Below are positions 7,991-16,463 of a stretch of DNA of 64,000 nucleotides, piece after piece (positions within the stretch are counted from its first letter, which is position 1; every line of letters begins with the position of its first letter). A program made the translations under genes and the position numbers. Under the pieces are notes generated by a model. The model did no database searches. It saw only the letters and a list, made by a program, of their open reading frames with translations, and was not told the origin of the DNA. Source of the stretch: Sinorhizobium sp. 6-70 (lineage in GTDB: Bacteria > Pseudomonadota > Alphaproteobacteria > Rhizobiales > Rhizobiaceae); contig NZ_JASKLS010000011.1 of the NCBI RefSeq assembly GCF_030124375.1, positions 62,001 to 126,000 on the forward strand, given 5' to 3'.

Positions 7991-8572
7991 TCACCCCTGC
8001 CAGAACTCCATCGGCGTCCAGTCGCACGTGACGGCGCGATCCGCAAGGCGAAAAGCAAAGAGGTTGCCGCCCCCCGCCGGCTGGTCCGCGTTGCGCGCGA
8101 TCGCGGCGCCGGTCATGCGACATTTGAGCAGCGTCCCGACGCCACCGTGCCCGATGAAGGCGATCGGAACCGCGGGGTCATGGCGATCGAGAATGTAGGA
8201 AACGGCGTTCCAGATGCGCGTCTGGGCGTCGATCGCCCGCTCCCAGCCTTTGAAGCTTTCGTTCGGATGGGCGAAAAACCAGTCGGCGGCCTCCTCGAAC
8301 GCCGGTGGCGGCAGGAACCCTGTCGCGGAGCGGTCGTTCTCGCCCATCTCTTCGTCAGTCTCGACGGGGATGCCTGCCGCACGCGCCAGTATGGCCGCGG
8401 TCTCCAGGGCTTTCGTCTCATGGCTGGATATGATGCGGCCGAGGGACCGGACCCAAGGATTCGAAGCCGCCGCGCGGGCGCGATCCCTGCCGAGCTCGGA
8501 CAATCCCCATTTCGGCACGGCGATTGCCGGGTCGATCGTAACCTGCGGATGGGTCAGATAGACGCCGAACAC
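7991..8572 (-). CDS. Histidine phosphatase family protein with altered RHG motif
   Basis: 193 residues of the phosphoglycerate-mutase-like superfamily. The usual N-terminal RHGE motif is replaced by THPQ (MFGVYLTHPQV), so the phospho-accepting His is kept but the neighbouring Arg and Glu are not. The second half has the expected SSHETKALETA (second Arg replaced by His) and GHGGVGTLL, with the second catalytic His. This pattern occurs in some rhizobial family members. Whether it is an active phosphatase is not clear. It sits between pmtA and pyrF in a tight leftward run. Confidence 0.8.
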   Translation of the reverse strand: MFGVYLTHPQVTIDPAIAVPKWGLSELGRDRARAAASNPWVRSLGRIISSHETKALETAAILARAAGIPVETDEEMGENDRSATGFLPPPAFEEAADWFFAHPNESFKGWERAIDAQTRIWNAVSYILDRHDPAVPIAFIGHGGVGTLLKCRMTGAAIARNADQPAGGGNLFAFRLADRAVTCDWTPMEFWQG

Positions 8573-8580
8573 GCGACGCC

Positions 8581-9183
8581 TCAGTGCGCCTTGCGATAGA
8601 CCCAGAGCTGAGCGGGCGGAATGTTGCGCACGACGAAGTCGAGATGCTGGATGCTGTAGCGATCGGGCATGGCGACGACCGGCGAGAGCGCGCCATAGGA
8701 AATCTGCACGACGGGCCGTCCGACCGGGATGCGCGAAAGCAGGTCTTCGATAAGTTCTACCCGGCGGTGCATTGGAAAGTTCAACAGCGGCACCGCGGAC
8801 ACGACACTGTCGAACTGCCGGTCCTTCAGCGATCCGAGGGTGTGCTCGAGGTCGAACGCGTCGCCGTTGATGAACTGCACGCCGGCGAAACGAGCCTTCA
8901 GCTGGTTGAAGAAATCAGTCGAATATTCGACCGAGACCAGTTTTGCCGGCGCGATGCCGCGCTCCAGGATCGCCTTGGTGATCACGCCGGTCCCGGGGCC
9001 AAGTTCCAGCACCGGCAGGCCCGAATAGGGATTGACCACGCTCGCCATCCGTCGCGCCGTGATCGAGGACGTTGGCAGGATCGCTCCGACGGCACGGGTG
9101 TTGTTCATCCAACCCTTGAAGAAGCGGATTTCCTCGTCGAACTTCCGACCGAACTTTTCCTTCACCTTCAAGCGCAAACTCAT
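8581..9183 (-). CDS. pmtA: Phosphatidylethanolamine N-methyltransferase (rhizobial PmtA type)
   Basis: 200 residues from the ATG at 9183, which follows GAGGGGG; longer in-frame starts upstream lack this. The protein begins MSLRLKVKEKFGRKFDEE and carries the SAM motif I VLELGPGTGVIT, then SVEYSTDF and INGDAFDL. This matches the Sinorhizobium-type PmtA, which methylates phosphatidylethanolamine three times with SAM to form phosphatidylcholine, a main membrane lipid needed for symbiosis in this group. It lies at the head of a leftward run with the phosphatase and pyrF. Confidence 0.87.
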   Translation of the reverse strand: MSLRLKVKEKFGRKFDEEIRFFKGWMNNTRAVGAILPTSSITARRMASVVNPYSGLPVLELGPGTGVITKAILERGIAPAKLVSVEYSTDFFNQLKARFAGVQFINGDAFDLEHTLGSLKDRQFDSVVSAVPLLNFPMHRRVELIEDLLSRIPVGRPVVQISYGALSPVVAMPDRYSIQHLDFVVRNIPPAQLWVYRKAH

Positions 9184-9356
9184 CGAACCCCCTCGAAAAA
9201 TCGTTCTCATTTCGGTTGCGCGCGGCCCATGCTGCGTTCTGATTCGGCCGGGTCGCGCAAACATATGGAGCATAATGTGCTCCCATCTGCGGCAAAAACA
9301 AGTCTGTCCGCGTCCAAAAGCAACAGCTTATCAACAAGACGCGACCGCAGGTTTCG

Positions 9357-9385
9357 TGAAAAACCCGCCGTCCAGTGGCGGCGGG
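9357..9385 (-). terminator. Rho-independent terminator after dnaN
   Basis: Minus-strand stem CCCGCCG/CGGCGGG (9379-9385 with 9364-9370) around 8 bases, followed by a run of five U residues. It lies about 35 bp beyond the dnaN stop. Confidence 0.82.
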
Positions 9386-9418
9386 TCAGCTTTTTCATGC
9401 CGCTGTCGAGGCGAACCC

Positions 9419-10537
9419 TCACACGCGCATCGGCATGAGGACATAGAGCGCGTCCTCGGCGGCAAGGTCACGCACCAGCGTCGGCGAACCGGGATCCGCA
9501 AGCATGAAGACCGCATCGTTGCCGGTGAGCTGGGCGGTGATGTCGAGCAGGTACTTGGCGTTGAAGCCGATTTCCAGAGGATCGCTTTCATAGCCAACTG
9601 GCAGTTCTTCCGTAGCGCTGCCCGAATCCGGATTGTTGACGGTTAGCGTCATCTGTCCGTCGGTGAGCGCGAGCTTCACCGCGCGGCCGCGCTCGGACGA
9701 AATGGTCGAGACGCGATCGACGGCCTGGGCAAAGGACTGGCAATCGACGCGCAGTTCCTTCTCGTTGTTGGCCGGGATCACCCGCTGGTAGTCGGGGAAA
9801 GTCCCATCGATCAGTTTCGAGGTCATGATGATGGAGCCGATCGTCAAGCGGATCTTGGCGTCCGAGACCTCGACCGTGACGACGATGTCGGGATTGTCGA
9901 GCAGCTTCTGCAACTCGCTGACGGTCTTGCGCGGAATGATGATGCCCGGCATGCCTTCGGAACCGGCCGGAGCCTCGACATCAGCGCGGGCAAGACGATG
10001 GCCGTCGGTCGCAACCGCACGCAGCTTCAACTGGCCGTTGCTCTCGACCGTGTGCACGAAAATGCCGTTGAGGTAGTACCGGGTCTCCTCCGTCGAGATC
10101 GCGAACTGCGTCCGGTCGATCAGCATCTTGAGGTCCGTCGCCTTCAGCCGGAAGGAATGCGAGAAGCTGCCGGCCGTCAGATCCGGGAAATCCGATTGCG
10201 GCAGGCACTGCAGCGAAAACTTGGAGCGGCCGGAGGCAACCGTCATCGCCGTGCCCTCGGCATTGGTCGCAAGCAGCACTTCCGCCCCATCCGGGAGCTT
10301 GCGAACGATATCGTAGAGGAGATGCGCCGGAACGGTGGTGGCGCCCGCTTGTTCCACCTGCGCCGGCGTCGCCTCGGTGATCTCGAGATCGAGGTCGGTC
10401 GCCTTCATCTCGAGGCTCGCTCCATCGGAGCGCAGCAGCACGTTCGAGAGGATCGGGATCGTGTTTCGCCGTTCGACCACGCGGTGAACATGGTTCAGCG
10501 ATTTCAGGAGATTGGACCGCTCGAGAGTAATGCGCAT
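9419..10537 (-). CDS. dnaN: DNA polymerase III beta subunit (sliding clamp)
   Basis: 372 residues, the normal length for a bacterial clamp with three copies of the beta-clamp fold. It starts MRITLERSNLLKSLNHVHRVVERRNTIPILSNVLL in the standard way and ends in the conserved LVRDLAAEDALYVLMPMRV. The ring-shaped dimer tethers the replicative polymerase and also serves mismatch repair and replication-initiation control. Unlike in many bacteria it does not follow dnaA, which lies about 39 kb away in this window. It is monocistronic, with its own terminator. Confidence 0.97.
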   Translation of the reverse strand: MRITLERSNLLKSLNHVHRVVERRNTIPILSNVLLRSDGASLEMKATDLDLEITEATPAQVEQAGATTVPAHLLYDIVRKLPDGAEVLLATNAEGTAMTVASGRSKFSLQCLPQSDFPDLTAGSFSHSFRLKATDLKMLIDRTQFAISTEETRYYLNGIFVHTVESNGQLKLRAVATDGHRLARADVEAPAGSEGMPGIIIPRKTVSELQKLLDNPDIVVTVEVSDAKIRLTIGSIIMTSKLIDGTFPDYQRVIPANNEKELRVDCQSFAQAVDRVSTISSERGRAVKLALTDGQMTLTVNNPDSGSATEELPVGYESDPLEIGFNAKYLLDITAQLTGNDAVFMLADPGSPTLVRDLAAEDALYVLMPMRV

Positions 10538-10807
10538 GGGATGCTACCGCTTTCAACCATTGCCCGGCGGGCGAACCCGCCGCGGCGTCAACTGCGAGTG
10601 TCCCGGCCGCTCGGCCGGAAGGATGTGGACGGGCAAAATGGCAGAAAGAGAACCGCAAAAGCAAGGGGTTTCGCGGGGAGTTTCCCCAATTGCACAAGGG
10701 GACGATCGTGACCCGTCCTTGCCTCACGCCATCAGCTCGCCCATAAAGGCTCAAGCCGGCTCGATGGACATAGGCGGCGGGAAGATAAGCAATTGGAAAA
10801 GCACGAA
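10538..10807. other. Divergent dnaN/rsmI promoter region
   Basis: 270 bp between divergently transcribed dnaN and rsmI. It has a GC-rich inverted repeat near 10563-10590 (gcccggcgggcgaacccgccg) but no promoter I would defend and no open frame of note. Confidence 0.4.
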
Positions 10808-11722
10808 ATGGCCGAAGCGGCGGACAGGGAGAAACAGCGCGGCTACCGGTTGCACAATGCGACCATACCGGCCCGCCCGCTGGAGCCGGCGCTCTATCTC
10901 GTCGCCACGCCGATCGGCAATCTCGCCGACATCACCCTCAGAGCCCTGGAGACGCTTGCCGGCGCCGACGTTCTCGCCTGCGAAGACACGCGCGTCACCC
11001 GTGTGCTGCTTGATCGCTACGGCATCGTCAACCGCCCCTTCGCCTATCACGAGCACAATGCTGACGAGGCCGGCCCGCGGCTGCTGGCAGCGCTCGGCGA
11101 GGGCAAATCGGTGGCGCTCGTTTCCGATGCCGGCACGCCGCTCGTCTCCGATCCCGGCTATCGCCTGGCGCAGCAAGCGATTGAGGCGGGCCACCGCGTC
11201 GTGCCGATCCCGGGGCCGTCGGCTCCGCTTGCTGCCCTCGTCGGCTCGGGCCTTCCGAGCGATGCTTTCCTTTTTGCCGGCTTCCTGCCCGTAAAGGACA
11301 AGGCGAGGCGTGATCGCATCAGCGAGCTTGCCGCGGTGCCCGCGACGCTGCTCTTCTTCGAGTCGCCGCACCGGATCGCGGCAACGGTCGCCGCTGCTGC
11401 AGATGTTCTCGGCACGGAGAGGAAAGCGGTCGTCTGCCGCGAGCTGACCAAGACCTTCGAGGAATTCCGGCGCGGCACGCTCGGGGAGCTCTGCGCCTTC
11501 TACGCCGACGGCGCGAACGTGAAGGGCGAAATCGTTCTGGTCGTCGGTCCGCCGGATGCGAAGCCGGTTCCAAAGGAGGCGGATGTGGACGCGCTCTTGA
11601 GCGCGCTCGCAAAGGACATGCCGATGGGCAAGGCCGCAACGGAAGCTGCCCGCCGCACCGGCCTGCCGCGCAAGGAACTCTACGACCGGCTTCTCGCTCG
11701 CAAGGAACGCGATGAAGGTTGA
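10808..11722 (+). CDS. rsmI: 16S rRNA (cytidine1402-2'-O)-methyltransferase
   Basis: 304 residues from the ATG at 10808; a TTG at 10793 with GGGAAG upstream would add five residues. RsmI 2'-O-methylates C1402 in the decoding centre of 16S rRNA. Tetrapyrrole-methylase-type landmarks are present: LYLVATPIGNLADITLRAL, CEDTRVTRVLLDRYGI, VSDAGTPLVSDPG, FAGFLPVK and FFESPHRIA. It overlaps the start of yraN by 11 bp, the usual arrangement for this pair. Confidence 0.95.
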   Translation: MAEAADREKQRGYRLHNATIPARPLEPALYLVATPIGNLADITLRALETLAGADVLACEDTRVTRVLLDRYGIVNRPFAYHEHNADEAGPRLLAALGEGKSVALVSDAGTPLVSDPGYRLAQQAIEAGHRVVPIPGPSAPLAALVGSGLPSDAFLFAGFLPVKDKARRDRISELAAVPATLLFFESPHRIAATVAAAADVLGTERKAVVCRELTKTFEEFRRGTLGELCAFYADGANVKGEIVLVVGPPDAKPVPKEADVDALLSALAKDMPMGKAATEAARRTGLPRKELYDRLLARKERDEG

Positions 11723-12080
11723 CCCGCCGGACAGTCGCAAGCTGAAGGCTCTGAAGCGCGGCCATGTCGCCGAATACCGCGCGGCGCTCTGCTTGATCCT
11801 CAAAGGCTATCGCATCGTGGCGATGCGCTATCGCACCAGGCTCGGCGAGATCGACATCATCGCCCGTCGCGGCGATCTCATCGCCTGCGTCGAAGTGAAG
11901 GCCCGCCGCGGCTTTGACGAGGCGATCTTTGCCGTCTCCGACACGGCGCAGCGGCGGATCAGGGCCGCGAGCGATATCTGGCTGGCGCGCCAGGCGGATT
12001 TCCACCGTCTCTCCGTTCGCTACGATATTGTTGCCGTTACCCCCTGGCGCTGGCCGCGACATCTGCCGGATGCATTTTGA
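11712..12080 (+). CDS. YraN/UPF0102 family endonuclease-like protein
   Basis: 122 residues. The Holliday-junction-resolvase-like/PD-(D/E)XK core is clear: GHVAEYRAALCLILKGY, then RLGEIDIIARRGDLIACVEVKAR, containing the acidic and lysine residues of the fold. No activity has been firmly established for the family. The ATG overlaps the end of rsmI, so translation is probably coupled. In many alphaproteobacteria gshB follows; here ugpB does. Confidence 0.93.
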   Translation: MKVDPPDSRKLKALKRGHVAEYRAALCLILKGYRIVAMRYRTRLGEIDIIARRGDLIACVEVKARRGFDEAIFAVSDTAQRRIRAASDIWLARQADFHRLSVRYDIVAVTPWRWPRHLPDAF

Positions 12081-12134
12081 CACGCGGGCGCATTTTGACC
12101 AAACGGGCAAATTTGTAATCGTTCCGACATAAAA

Positions 12135-12176
12135 GCGTTACCCCACTGTCATCGAAGGTCACTAGTCCACTGCCAT
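12135..12176 (+). promoter_or_regulatory. Pho-box-like region upstream of ugpB
   Basis: A CTGTCAT (12146-12152) is an exact Pho-box half site. An imperfect partner GCGTTAC lies 11 bp upstream (12135) and CTGCCAT (6 of 7) lies 24 bp downstream (12170). PhoB control of ugp genes is established in Sinorhizobium and Escherichia coli. The second half site is poor, so this is a candidate only. Confidence 0.4.
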
Positions 12177-12206
12177 TCCCAACGAAGGTGGAGAGGGCAA
12201 TCGACC

Positions 12207-13523
12207 ATGATCAGGACTTTCATAACTGCCGGTTTCATGCTGGCGCTTTCGGCATCCTCCTCGCTCGCAGCGACAGAAATCACTTGGTGGCATGCCATGA
12301 GCGCGGAGCTTGGGCAGAAGCTCGAGGCGATCGCCACGAAGTTCAATGAAAGCCAGACCGACTATGTTGTGAAGCCGGTCTACAAGGGAACTTATCCTGA
12401 GACGCTGACGGCGACGATTGCCGCCTTCCGCGCCGGCCAGCAACCGGCCATCGTGCAGGTCTTCGAAGTCGGCACCGGAACGATGATGGCTGCCAAGGGT
12501 GCGGTTTATCCGGTCTACAAGCTGATGGCGGATCAGGGCGAGACCTTCGATCCCAAATCCTTCATCGCACCGGTCGTCGGTTATTATACCGATACCGAGG
12601 GCAACATCCTTTCGATGCCGTTCAACTCCTCGACGCCGATCCTCTATTACAACAAGGACGTGTTCAAGAAGGCCGGTCTCGACCCCGAAGTCGCCCCGAA
12701 GACCTGGGCCGAAGTCGAGGACTTCTCCCGCAAGATCGTCACCTCCGGCGCGGCGAAATGCGGCCTCACCAGCGCCTGGATCACCTGGATCCAGACGGAA
12801 AACCTTTCCGCCATCCATGACCAGCCGTTCGGCACGCTGGAAAATGGCTTCGGCGGCACCGGGACGGAATTCACCTTCAACGGCCCGGTCCAGGTCAAGC
12901 ATTGGGCCAATCTGAAGAAATGGGCCGACGAGGGCCTGTTCCAGTATGGCGGCCCTGTCGGCGGCGATGACGCCGCCACGAAGTTCTATGCGCAGGAATG
13001 CGCCATGACGATGAACTCCTCGGCCGGTCGCGCCGGCGTCATCAAGAACGCGAAGGACTTCACGCCCGGTTTCGCGCCGCTTCCCTACTACGACGACGTG
13101 ACGAAGGAGCCGAAGAACTCGATCATCGGCGGCGCGACGTTGTGGGTTCTGAACGGTCAGAGCGACGACGTCTACAAGGGTGTCGCGAAGTTCTTCACCT
13201 ATCTATCGCGGCCGGAGCTCCAGGCCGATTGGCATCAGTTCACCGGCTATCTGCCGATCACCAATGCAGCCTACGAGCTCGGCCAGAAGCAGGGCTACTA
13301 CGAGAAGAACCCCGGTTCCGACGTGGCGATCCAGCAGATCACCCGCGGCACGCCCTCTGCAAACTCGAAGGGCGTACGCTTCGGTAACCTCACGCAGGCA
13401 CGCGCCATCCTCGACGAGGAGTTCCAGGCGCTGCTCGCCGGCAGCAAGACCGCCCAGCAGGCGCTCGATTCCGCCGTCCAGCGCGGCAACGAACTCCTGC
13501 GCGAGTTCGAAGCGGCCAACTAG
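12207..13523 (+). CDS. ugpB: sn-Glycerol-3-phosphate ABC transporter substrate-binding protein
   Basis: 438 residues. Residues 1-22 are a signal peptide (MIRTFITAGFMLALSASSSLAA), and the mature protein starts TEITWWHAMSAELGQKLEAI, typical of UgpB. Other landmarks are FEVGTGTMMAAKGAVYPVYKLM, FNSSTPILYYNKDVFKKAG and the conserved GGATLWVL. It is the periplasmic receptor for glycerol-3-phosphate and glycerophosphodiesters. It is first in an operon ugpB-ugpA-ugpE-ugpC-EEP, with a hairpin between ugpB and ugpA that may keep the receptor in excess. Confidence 0.93.
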   Translation: MIRTFITAGFMLALSASSSLAATEITWWHAMSAELGQKLEAIATKFNESQTDYVVKPVYKGTYPETLTATIAAFRAGQQPAIVQVFEVGTGTMMAAKGAVYPVYKLMADQGETFDPKSFIAPVVGYYTDTEGNILSMPFNSSTPILYYNKDVFKKAGLDPEVAPKTWAEVEDFSRKIVTSGAAKCGLTSAWITWIQTENLSAIHDQPFGTLENGFGGTGTEFTFNGPVQVKHWANLKKWADEGLFQYGGPVGGDDAATKFYAQECAMTMNSSAGRAGVIKNAKDFTPGFAPLPYYDDVTKEPKNSIIGGATLWVLNGQSDDVYKGVAKFFTYLSRPELQADWHQFTGYLPITNAAYELGQKQGYYEKNPGSDVAIQQITRGTPSANSKGVRFGNLTQARAILDEEFQALLAGSKTAQQALDSAVQRGNELLREFEAAN

Positions 13524-13545
13524 GGTTGCGCCTTACCAACGGAAG

Positions 13546-13567
13546 GCCGGCGATACTGCCGGCTTTT
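13546..13567 (+). terminator. Intra-operon hairpin between ugpB and ugpA
   Basis: GCCGGC-gatact-GCCGGC followed by TTTT (and TTTT again 6 bases on), 22 bp after the ugpB stop and 30 bp before ugpA. Such hairpins after the binding-protein gene of ABC operons commonly attenuate downstream genes or stabilise the upstream mRNA. Confidence 0.7.
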
Positions 13568-13596
13568 CGCCTTTTGGCGGGCCGAAGCGAAAGACT

Positions 13597-14484
13597 ATGA
13601 TGGACACGAAACGCACGATCTTTCCAAACCGGGTGATGCCCTATCTGCTTCTGGCGCCGCAACTCGTCATCACGCTGGTGTTCTTCATCTGGCCCGCGGG
13701 ACAGGCGGTGAAGTCGTCCTTCGAGCGGGAGGACCCGTTCGGGCTATCGACGAGCTTCGTCGGGTTTCAGCATTATGTCCGGCTTCTCAGGGATCCGCTC
13801 TATCTCGACTCGCTCGCGCGGACGGCCGTCTTCGCCGTCGCCGTGACCGCGCTTTCGATGGCCTTCGGTCTGGCGCTTGCGGTGGCGGTCAATCGCCTGG
13901 TGAGAAGCGGGCGCATCTATACGACGCTTCTCGTCTGGCCCTATGCCGTGGCGCCGGTGATTGCCGGCCTGCTCTGGTGGTTCCTGTTCAATTCGACGAC
14001 CGGCGTGCTTGCCTATTTTCTCGGGCAGCTCGGCATCCGGTGGGACCACAATCTGAATGGCACGCATGCGATGATCCTGATCATCATCGCCGCCGCCTGG
14101 AAGCAGGTCTCGTATAATTTCCTCTTCTTCCTCGCCGGCCTGCAGTCCGTGCCGCATTCACTGATCGAGGCCGCGGCGATCGATGGCTCAGGCCCGGTCA
14201 AGCGGTTCTTCACGATCGTCCTGCCGCTCCTGTCGCCTACCACCTTTTTTCTGTTCATCGTCAACGTCAACTACACGATGTTCGATACGTTCGGCATCGT
14301 CGACGCCACAACGGCGGGCGGCCCGGCCCAGGCGACCAATATCCTCGTCTACAAGGTCTATAACGACGGATATCTCGGCCTCAACCTCGGCTCGTCCTCG
14401 GCGCAGTCGGTGCTTCTGATGTTGATCGTGGTCGTGCTCACCGTCATCCAGTTCCGCTATGTCGAGCGGCGCGTGCAATATTGA
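13597..14484 (+). CDS. ugpA: sn-Glycerol-3-phosphate ABC transporter permease UgpA
   Basis: 295 residues from MMDTKRTIFPNRVMPYLLLAP. The long frame upstream of this point overlaps ugpB and is not part of the gene. It has six hydrophobic segments and the binding-protein-dependent permease EAA loop EAAAIDGSGPVKRFFTIVLPLL, which contacts UgpC. It pairs with UgpE to form the membrane channel. Its C-terminal end (stop at 14482-14484) is 10 bp before the likely ugpE start. Confidence 0.93.
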   Translation: MMDTKRTIFPNRVMPYLLLAPQLVITLVFFIWPAGQAVKSSFEREDPFGLSTSFVGFQHYVRLLRDPLYLDSLARTAVFAVAVTALSMAFGLALAVAVNRLVRSGRIYTTLLVWPYAVAPVIAGLLWWFLFNSTTGVLAYFLGQLGIRWDHNLNGTHAMILIIIAAAWKQVSYNFLFFLAGLQSVPHSLIEAAAIDGSGPVKRFFTIVLPLLSPTTFFLFIVNVNYTMFDTFGIVDATTAGGPAQATNILVYKVYNDGYLGLNLGSSSAQSVLLMLIVVVLTVIQFRYVERRVQY

Positions 14485-14494
14485 GGCGATGGCG

Positions 14495-15343
14495 ATGGTC
14501 GAAAACCGCCCGTTTCTCACCTTCCTGACGCATCTGGTCCTGGTCGCCGGCGTCGTGATTGTGGCCTTTCCTGTCTATGTCGCCTTCATCGCGTCCACCC
14601 ACACAAGCGAGGTGCTGGTCGGCGGCATAATTCCGCTCCTGCCCGGCGGGCACCTGATCGAGAACTACACGCAAGTGCTGAGCGCCAGCTCTGCCGCCAA
14701 CGGCCTGCCGTCCTACCCGCTGATGGCGCTGAATTCGCTCGGCATGGCGCTGATCATCACCTTCGGCAAGATCGCGATTTCGATCCTCTCGGCCTTCGCC
14801 ATCGTCTATTTCCGCTTCCGTTTCCGCCTGCTCGCCTTCTGGATCATCTTCATCACGCTGATGCTTCCCGTCGAGGTGCGCATCATTCCGACCTACAAGG
14901 TGGTGGCCGATCTCGGCATGCTGAATTCCTATCCCGGCCTCACGGTGCCGCTGATCGCTTCGGCAACCGCTACCTTCCTCTTCCGGCAATTCTTCATGAC
15001 GGTGCCGGACGAACTCATGGAGGCCGCGCGCGTCGACGGTTCCGGCCCGCTCAAGTTCTTCCGCGACATCTTGCTGCCCTTGAGCCGCACCAACATCGCC
15101 GCCCTCTGCGTTATCCTCTTCATCTATGGATGGATCCAGTATCTCTGGCCGCTGCTGGTCACCACCGATCCCGGCTACTACACGCTGATGATGGGGCTGA
15201 AGCGCATGGTCGCCATCCAGGACGGCGAGGTGCAGTGGCACCTGGTCATGGCCGGCGCCATCCTTGCGATGCTTCCGCCCGTTCTCGTCGTCATCCTCAT
15301 GCAGCGCCTCTTCATCCGGGGCCTCACCGAAACGGAGAAGTGA
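14495..15343 (+). CDS. ugpE: sn-Glycerol-3-phosphate ABC transporter permease UgpE
   Basis: 282 residues from the ATG at 14495 (MVENRPFLTFLTHLVL), chosen because GAGG lies 8 nt upstream and because the length fits the family; ATGs at 14489 and 14459 are in frame but less likely. The protein has six membrane segments and the EAA loop EAARVDGSGPLKFFRDILLPL. It is the second permease of the Ugp transporter and ends one base before the ATG of ugpC. Confidence 0.92.
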   Translation: MVENRPFLTFLTHLVLVAGVVIVAFPVYVAFIASTHTSEVLVGGIIPLLPGGHLIENYTQVLSASSAANGLPSYPLMALNSLGMALIITFGKIAISILSAFAIVYFRFRFRLLAFWIIFITLMLPVEVRIIPTYKVVADLGMLNSYPGLTVPLIASATATFLFRQFFMTVPDELMEAARVDGSGPLKFFRDILLPLSRTNIAALCVILFIYGWIQYLWPLLVTTDPGYYTLMMGLKRMVAIQDGEVQWHLVMAGAILAMLPPVLVVILMQRLFIRGLTETEK

Positions 15344-15344
15344 C

Positions 15345-16463
15345 ATGGCCGCTATCGAAATCCGCGATGTCCGCAAGATCTATGCCGGCGGCGTCGAGGC
15401 GGTGAAATCCGTCTCGATCGATATCGCCGACGGTGAGTTCATCGTGCTCGTAGGCCCGTCCGGCTGCGGCAAGTCCACGCTCTTGCGCATGGTCGCGGGA
15501 CTGGAGACGATCAGCGCCGGCACCGTGTCGATTGGCGGCCGCGTCGTGAACGCGATCGAGCCGGCCGAGCGCGACATTGCCATGGTCTTCCAGAATTATG
15601 CGCTCTATCCGCACATGACGGTCTACGAAAACCTCGCCTACGGCCTGAAGAACCGCAAGACGCCAAAGGCCGAAATCGATGCGCGCGTCGCCGAGGCAGC
15701 GCGCATGCTCGAAATCGAGCCCTATCTCGACCGCAAGCCGCGGGCGCTTTCCGGCGGTCAACGCCAGCGCGTCGCCATGGGACGGGCGATCGTCCGCAAG
15801 CCGGCCGCCTTCCTCTTCGACGAGCCGCTGTCGAACCTCGATGCCAAGCTCCGGGTGTCCATGCGCGGCGAGATCAAGCGGCTGCAGAAGCGCCTCGGCA
15901 CGACCTCGCTCTACGTCACCCACGATCAACTCGAGGCAATGACGCTCGCCGATCGACTCGTCGTTTTGAACGGTGGCCGGATCGAACAGATCGGTCGCTC
16001 GCTCGACGTCTATCACACACCGGCCTCGACCTTCGTCGCGAGCTTCATCGGCTCACCGGCGATGAACCTCGTCAAGGGCGTTCTCGACAGCGGGCGCCTT
16101 CAGATAGGCACGCAGTCGATCGACATCGGCCATCGGGCGCCGTCGAGCGGACCGGTAACTGTCGGCTTGCGCGCGGAGGATCTGCGTCTTGCAAGCGTTG
16201 GCGAGCGGGCTCTGCTCTTCCGGGTCGATTACGTCGAGGAACTGGGAGCGCAACGCCTCGTTCACGGCGCAATCGGCGATCATGTTGTCACCGTCGCGCT
16301 TGCGCCGGAGACGCCGCTTTCGGACGGTCTCGCCATTACCATCGCGCCCGAGCGCTTGCATTTCTTCGCGCCTGACGACGGCAGGAGGATCGGCGGACCA
16401 AGATCGGCGGCGGGCAGCGCCCCGGCCACTGTGCGAACTGTAAGCCTGGAGCCGGCATTGTGA
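15345..16463 (+). CDS. ugpC: sn-Glycerol-3-phosphate ABC transporter ATP-binding protein
   Basis: 372 residues from MAAIEIRDVRKIYAGG at 15345, right after the ugpE stop. Walker A is GPSGCGKST, the signature is LSGGQRQRVAMGRAI, Walker B is FLFDEPLSNLD and the switch His is in VTHDQ. A C-terminal TOBE/MalK-type domain follows (VTVGLRAEDLRL). It is about 20 residues longer than many UgpC proteins because of a Gly/Ala-rich tail (GGPRSAAGSAPATVRTVSLE) that looks unstructured. The stop overlaps the GTG start of the next gene. Confidence 0.92.
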   Translation: MAAIEIRDVRKIYAGGVEAVKSVSIDIADGEFIVLVGPSGCGKSTLLRMVAGLETISAGTVSIGGRVVNAIEPAERDIAMVFQNYALYPHMTVYENLAYGLKNRKTPKAEIDARVAEAARMLEIEPYLDRKPRALSGGQRQRVAMGRAIVRKPAAFLFDEPLSNLDAKLRVSMRGEIKRLQKRLGTTSLYVTHDQLEAMTLADRLVVLNGGRIEQIGRSLDVYHTPASTFVASFIGSPAMNLVKGVLDSGRLQIGTQSIDIGHRAPSSGPVTVGLRAEDLRLASVGERALLFRVDYVEELGAQRLVHGAIGDHVVTVALAPETPLSDGLAITIAPERLHFFAPDDGRRIGGPRSAAGSAPATVRTVSLEPAL

